The notes below the pieces were generated by a model. That model was given only the letters and a program-made list of their open reading frames with translations. It ran no database searches and was not told the DNA's origin. This document shows positions 58,313 to 64,000 of a stretch of DNA of 64,000 bases, in pieces. The position numbers were made by a program, and so were the translations under genes. The stretch spans positions 1,426,001 to 1,490,000 of the forward strand of contig JAQOTA010000069.1 in NCBI GenBank assembly GCA_029532415.1. The letters run 5' to 3'. Source of the stretch: Marasmius tenuissimus (lineage: Eukaryota > Basidiomycota > Agaricomycetes > Agaricales > Marasmiaceae). Positions within the stretch are counted from its first letter, which is position 1. Every line of letters begins with the position of its first letter.

Positions 58313-61300
58313 TCAACGCCTACCCAGTCTCTGGAGGAGGGCCTCGACGAGATGGGCCTCAACACCAAATTCCTTCGCAAGGTCTCCGACAGAGGGAGAT
58401 TGCTGGCTGCATGCAGTGGTCATAGAAGTGTCACTTCGAGACAAAACACTGTTATCGGCCAACGGAATAGCAGGCGCCGGAGAAGACCTATGTGAAGCAG
58501 CAGTTCCACTGCTAGGCGTACTAGGAATCGAGCTACGAAGGAGGCTCCGCTCGTATGCTTCGTCGCCTTCGTCTTCGTCGTCAGCTTGGGCAGACTCTGA
58601 AGCGAACGAGGCAGAGGCAGACGTTGTAGGAGAGGTGTTAGTTGATTGCCCCAACTGAGATTTGGAGCGGGCATGGTAGGATGACCGACGCGAAGAGACA
58701 CGAGAAGAGACGGATTGCGCGGACGGGGAGCGGTTGTGAACGATTCGGCGGGACAGAGCTAAGGAGGATAGGGAGGATGCGACAGATTCGGGTTCGGAGA
58801 CCATGGACGGCTCATCAAGCTGGCGACGAGTGTCTTGCATGAGTTGAAGAATCTTCTTCGTTTGCACGGAAGTAAAGGCTAAACAGAACTCGTGTTAGGG
58901 AATCGTGGTATTAACATGTGCGTTCGGATTCAAACCTTGACATTGTATGGCTGCCTTTACGAGGTTGTCGACGAGCTCCGGAGTGTGTTCCCGGTCGGTT
59001 TTCTTGGATTCGACACGAGCCATGAGAACCTGGATAGCAGCTAGAAACATTGTGTCAAGTGACATGCAATGATGACCGCGTTACAAGTACTCACCAAAGG
59101 TGACATCGAACAATACGTCTCTAAGCGCGCCGGACCAGAAGACACGACTGTCAACATCCGCGGGGAACTTGTGCAAAATGCTGATGAGGGAGTGGAACGG
59201 CAGACATGGCACTTTGAGGAAATGTGCCTGAAAGAGTTTGATGAGTCAACGACGGATCCCGATGGGGTTGAGCACTTACATCAGGACTCCGTATCAAATA
59301 AAGGAGAGCAGCAGCATCGCCCTCTGTCATGAGCCCGCTCTCAAGAGCGCTGATAACTCGATCATTGTCCAATCCAGCTAGAGACGGTCGGGAACCGTCA
59401 AAGGATCCTTGCCATGCAGGGAAAAGCTGTTATAGCTATGAGAACGACAATAGGTGTAGACGCAATCAGAACAACTCACCGCGCTCATGAGCTCCCGCTG
59501 TGAGCTCCTAGTCACAGTGACGCCTCGGGCACGCTTACCGTGCCCCAAGACACTACCCCGCATCTTGGGCTTTTCACCAGCGAGTCTAAAGTTGAGATGA
59601 TTAGATGGCTGCATCAATGTCTTCCCGGACATAAGAACATACCTGGAACCTTCATTTTGTTGAGCCTCTCCTCTCAAGATGGCTCCGGCAATCTCTTCGT
59701 TGGTCACCTCAGCGAAGGCGTGACTCATCGTCTTACCCTTCCTGTCGAGCAATACATGGACCCGAACAACAGGCTGCTGTAACCATTCCGCAATCCTAGG
59801 TGGGGTGATGTCCTAAACATAGAACACGTTAGCAAAAGGAATATGTACAGCGGCCATCTGAACATACCCAAGGAACGTTGTCGATACGCAAGACGACAAG
59901 GTCATTCTGAGCCTTCTTTGCAGGGGTTCCCTCCTTGCTGATAGTGTTGGCCTTCACCCGGTCGGTCATTTTATTCTTGGGTGGAGGCGTGCTGGCCCTC
60001 ACCACATCCTCGCCCCCGAAAGGTCCAAGTGAGAACACATCATCCGGGTCAAACTCGGGCACGTATCCATTGAACTCGAATGCGCTCTCCAGTCCACTTC
60101 CTGTGCTTCGCGGTGAGGAGGACAAAGGATCCATGAATCCCCTTTCGACGACAGCTGGCTTGATCTGGGATTGCGCAGCTCCCGAGTAAGCACTGGGTCC
60201 AGATGCATTATCATTCGTCACAAGTTTGAAGTCGACGACTTCCTTCTTGCACGACGCACACTCCATATCCTTCTCTCCAACGATGTTCAACGCACTCGTC
60301 AGGCAGGCGGAGCAAAGCGGATGACCACATGGAGAAAGGATTGCTAGGCGCGTCAAGTGGCTTCGCGAACAAACAACACATGAAGTTGGCGGTTTTGAGG
60401 CTTCGGGACTAGTGGAGGGGGCGATGTTCATTTCTGCGGGGATAGACGGTGCGGGGGAAGACAGCCCGCCGGGTAGATTCATGACATTTTCGACGCGAGG
60501 GAGAGGTGAGGGGCAGAGAGACGATGGTAACGAGTGTCCAACAGACGGCATTGGCGATGTGCTAGGTTGTCGAGGATGAAGTGACTGGGCGAGATGAGAT
60601 GGTAACCCCTGTCCACCCAAGTAACCGTGTTGAGCATGAGGTTGGGTAGAGCGCAATCCCATAGTCAACGGCAAGCCGAGGCCAGGAGGAGCATGATTTG
60701 CGTATGCCGCCATTTGTTGTTGCTGGTACTGATTGAAGTGATGCTCGACGCTATCTGCAATCCTGCCGCTCAGGACGTTGCCGGTACCGACACCGTATGG
60801 GTCAGAGAAAGTGGGCTGGCCGAGCAGAGACAACATAGAAGGGTTGCTGATTGGGTAGTTCTGGGGAAGGAAGTTCACGTGTGATTGCTGTTGAGGCTGC
60901 TGTGACGTTGGCGGAAGGAGCTGCTGACTCCCCACAGACGGATAATGGTATTCCATACTATCATCAGCACCTTTGAGAGGTAACCCCAGCTGAGGGTCAT
61001 TGTCGTAGTCGTACTCATATTCGTAATCGTTCTCGTCGATATCAAAGAGTTCGAAAGATACGTCACCGGAAGGGATATTTTGAGAAGCAGTCGGCACCTG
61101 TAGAAATCTCAAGTTAGGCTCAAAAAAAAACAGACAATACAGAATAGTCAAGACTGACCACACCGAAAGCCTCTCGTTTCCTCAACTGAGGAGGATCAGT
61201 CATACATCCTTTCATCCTCAGCTGCTGCGCCAGGTTGCGTTTTGGAGGAGGGGTAGCGGTGTTACTGCTGAGAGATGATAGGGTTTTGCGGGTGACTGTG

Positions 61301-61964
61301 GGGGATGTGGGTTGAAGACGACGTGCTGGTGTGCGAGGAGCGTTCTGAATGAGTGGTAACACGCCCGCGTGGGACTGTGAGAGGGCTCTTCGACGACTTG
61401 CCGCTGCAAACGACTGGGGTTGTAGTACTGTATGTAAAAGCAAGTTAAAAACAAGTCTTCGAGAGCAGAAACGAACAGAAAACTGAATATAATCACCTTC
61501 TTCCGTTAATGAGTAACCAGACGTGTCTCCGAATGACACTATATGCGCATATATCAGATACAAAGACGCACAAAAAGGAAGAGATGCTCACTGTCTCCGT
61601 CATCGAAGTACGAGTCGTCGCCAGCGACCTTGATGCCGTTCTCAGTTGCTCGACTGCGCCAATTCTGGGTGATGTCTGCGATGCTGCTACTACTACTTCT
61701 GATATGGCTCGAGAGCCGAGCGACTTGAGGAGTACTGAACGAGATTCGCTTGACAAGAGGTGAAATGTTCGTAACACTGTTGGGTGTTGCGAGAGTCGAT
61801 GCCGGGCTAGCGTTCGACGATGAAAATGAGCGAAGGCTGAGGGGAGTGTATGGGGAAGGGGGAGAAATGGGATCACGAATATAAGGATGGGAAATGGAAT
61901 GGGCATGGGTATTATGTGTGCGGACATTGTTGTTGTTGCGCTGAGGCGTTGCAGGGTTAGCCAT
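58313..61964 (-). CDS. RING-finger plus RRM protein, low-complexity regulator
   Basis: ATG 61964 (MANPATPQRNNNNVRTHN). A Ser/Pro-rich N terminus over several exons contains RRRALSQSHAG and RRLQPTSPTVTRK. The next large exon has an acidic Tyr/Glu/Asp stretch (ENDYEYEYDYDNDPQ) and Gln-rich segments, then a C3HC4 RING: CVVC, CGHPLCSAC, CASC (about 60390-60240). It runs into an RRM-like domain split by introns: NDLVVLRIDNVPW joined to DITPPRIAEWLQQP, VHVLLDRKGKTMSHAFAEV. Further exons (SLAGLDNDRVISALESGL, FPADVDSRVFWSGALRDV, VKAAIQCQ) end in a Ser-rich tail and VEALLQRLGRR-stop at 58313. Suggests an RNA-binding E3 ligase or post-transcriptional regulator. I cannot name an ortholog. No lesion noticed. 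Confidence 0.78.
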
Positions 61965-63913
61965 CGTCGTTGTCGTTCTTGAGGTCGTTGTCGTCGTCGT
62001 TGTCCAAGGTCAAAAACAAACCAATTCAACGATTTTATCGTCACAACACGCACACGTGATCATTATGCTCACAACACGTGGTGGAAACGCGTCCCTCCAT
62101 CAAAAGGGTAACGCGCCACCCTGATGCCGCATGGCTTTGTGCAGGCCACTGAAGGTCACTGACTACGAGACGACAAAACAGATTGTACAGAAGACTATAT
62201 ACCATCGCTTTACGGTCGATCAGCATTTTTTATTCCCTATACACCTCGTCTATACGACTCTATTGGAGCGTAGGTAGTGTGTGGCTTCAATAGAGATGTG
62301 ATAGTGCCTCAGGCCCGGGTACTACCCGTAATACTCCAAAAGAAGGTGGGCTTGCAATTCCCAAAGACCGGGAAGATATCAGTCGATATCCAGGTACTCA
62401 TCTCGGAGACTTGATACATACTGGGCCGCAGTGAGAGGGCCGCTCACTTGCTGAGCGGCGTCGCAGAAACCTCCAGAAACAGAGTTAGATCAGAGATTAC
62501 ACATGATCCACAAGACATGGAGCGCTTACCTGGTCAGATGGCGCAATATTTGTCTACCGAACGAGGACGTAGGTCAGTTGGCGTAACTTCAGGTGCGAGA
62601 TGGTTTGACCTTTTCAGATTCCTCTCTCAATGCGGTCGCCCAAACCTTTTCACAACTTCCCGAAGTTCGGGCTTCTTTGTCCTAAAGACTTTTACCCGAG
62701 GTGCTCTATTACTCCTTGTCAAATAACTACAGCGTTCAGTAAGATGTACATCGAAGGCTCACCCGTGGTCACAGCGGAGGTAGTCTTGCGGAAGTGCTTG
62801 CGGCTTCTCCAAGATTCGGCTCGCCTCGACATAAAGAATTTGGCCAGATTCAATCCGCCGTCCAGGATCACCTATCTAGTATTTCTTCCAGAGTAAATGA
62901 GATTCAAGAAAGGTTTTAAACATGAGCACGAGATCGGAGGCGAATAGTTGCTGGAGAAAAGCGGGGCGGCTACCCTTCCACTTGTCATATTGCTCTGTCA
63001 AGACCAGAGAGAACGGGATTTCGATATACGGTTTAGACATTTTTGGCAACCCGAACGTCGAACGTTGTCAAACCCGCTGTACGTGATACTTCTTGAGGCT
63101 ATGGAACGATTACGCCAGCACGATATCTTTTCCAATATGCACCACTATGCCGCTATTGGAGATATCGAGACTGGCTCGTCCAGAATAGAACCCAAAGCTA
63201 GAGCCACACCTGAGAAGTGACCGCCGCCTAGAGTACAAACAGGGAACTCGAAAGCGCGCGCAACTCACATACGAATGATGGCAGCAAGACACCTATTGTT
63301 ACCTGGCCATCCCTTCACCATCCCATCGCCACACCTGTTGACGGTTCTCATGACTTTTCAACGTTGAGCCTCTCGATTCGTGCGAGCAGACATACGGCCG
63401 GCCATCCACCTGATGCTGGAATCTGGTGAAAGGAGGGCTGGTTTTTTTTGTCTCGATTACAGCACTGAACACCGTGATGGATGTTGAGGACCACGTACCC
63501 ATGTACCCATGTCGACTTCCGATTGCGTACCCCATCCCCAAATGTTGAGTGCGAGCACTAGCCGCAGTTTTGCCTATGCTTTGCAGACGTTGCATGAATC
63601 CTACCGTTTTCAGGAAGAAGGAGTGGCTCAAGGGCAGAGCATGAGAGACGATGATAAACAGGACTAAGCAGAACACATCGTCGTAACTGGGCGAACGTTA
63701 CAAGCACTGAGGTCGTCGTTCAAGTCGGAAATCATGCGGTCCACCGCGTCCGGTGATTCAAACAGACACTCGGCTGCTCGGCTGATACGGCATTCTCCGG
63801 CTCCGGTAAAATGACTCGCGACAGGCGCGCGAAGCATGTGACCGTGATAAACGCGTCTTATAACAGTCATCCATCAACAAAGGGTCGCGTACGACTCTTA
63901 ACCCAACGCCACC
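61965..63913. other. ~1.9 kb without a supported gene
   Basis: Promoter region of the RING/RRM gene on the left; short ORFs (62448-63220 plus, 63299-63870 minus) show no motifs or consistent splicing. A short tandem GTACCCAT occurs near 63497-63512. Confidence 0.4.
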
Positions 63914-64000
63914 ATGACCCACGCCTTGAACCCCAGCGCCTTCCCCAAAATTAACGGTGTGTAGCTACATTTCGCTCAAAAGTCAATTGACTAACGCATG
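63914..64000 (+). CDS. First exon of a gene leaving the window
   Basis: CCACCATG context; ATG 63914 reads MTHALNPSAFPKIN, followed by a GTGTGT donor at 63957. Only 14 codons are visible, so the product cannot be named. Confidence 0.4.

Noticed and set aside
62448..63220. Three consecutive plus ORFs of about 90 codons
   Set aside because: Cannot be joined by canonical introns into one frame with protein-like content; no motif.
1..64000. Nuclear reassignment of TGA to Arg or another amino acid
   Set aside because: TGA ends several intact genes here (both oxygenases, both Cys-module genes, PLAC8, kinase B), so the standard code applies.
1..64000. CRISPR array, rRNA operon or bacterial operon signals
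   Set aside because: None seen; the few tandem repeats are 7-bp units or protein-coding modules, and gene structure is eukaryotic.

Overview
The window reads as nuclear DNA of a mushroom-forming basidiomycete (Agaricomycetes). Genes are densely packed and mostly split by introns of about 50-65 nt with GTRNGY donors. Family content fits that group: a KDZ transposase fused to a Ulp1 protease, expanded F-box/LRR proteins with an N-terminal coiled coil, a MYND protein, CmcJ/AsaB-type oxygenases and small secreted Cys-rich proteins. All exon structures were inferred by eye from splice signals and reading frame.

Layout. 1-4.2 kb: 3' part of a KDZ transposase/Ulp1 gene. 4.5-6.8 kb: three small unrecognised genes. 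7.7-11.5 kb: a long low-complexity gene interrupted by two in-frame TGA codons. 12.5-14.5 kb: a secreted BBE-type FAD oxidoreductase. 15.8-17.0 kb: a PLAC8-domain protein. 17.4-20.0 kb: prolyl-tRNA synthetase with a possible mitochondrial leader. 20.4-23.7 kb: a divergent pair of secreted proteins built from 5 and 3 copies of one six-cysteine module. 24.8-26.7 kb and 40.7-42.0 kb: three members of one protein-kinase family, two near full length and one relic. 26.8-40.2 kb: a segment bounded by imperfect terminal inverted repeats of about 115 bp, carrying a HECT-like ubiquitin ligase, a DDE integrase-type transposase (frameshifted), two F-box genes and a 2OG-Fe(II) dioxygenase with one in-frame TGA. 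42.2-44.5 kb: an unrecognised gene with a homopolymer frameshift. 45.1-49.4 kb: two paralogous CmcJ/AsaB-like oxygenases. 49.5-55.9 kb: two F-box/LRR genes flanking a MYND gene; one F-box gene is broken by a 7-bp tandem repeat and the MYND gene by one TGA. 58.3-62.0 kb: a RING plus RRM protein. 63.9 kb: first exon of a gene leaving the window.

Housekeeping loci (prolyl-tRNA synthetase, RING/RRM) are intact, while mobile-element-like and expanded-family loci carry frequent single lesions. Four of these lesions are TGA codons one C-to-T step from CGA. The strongest candidate for something not well described is the roughly 13.4-kb TIR-bounded segment that combines a transposase with ubiquitin-ligase parts and a dioxygenase.
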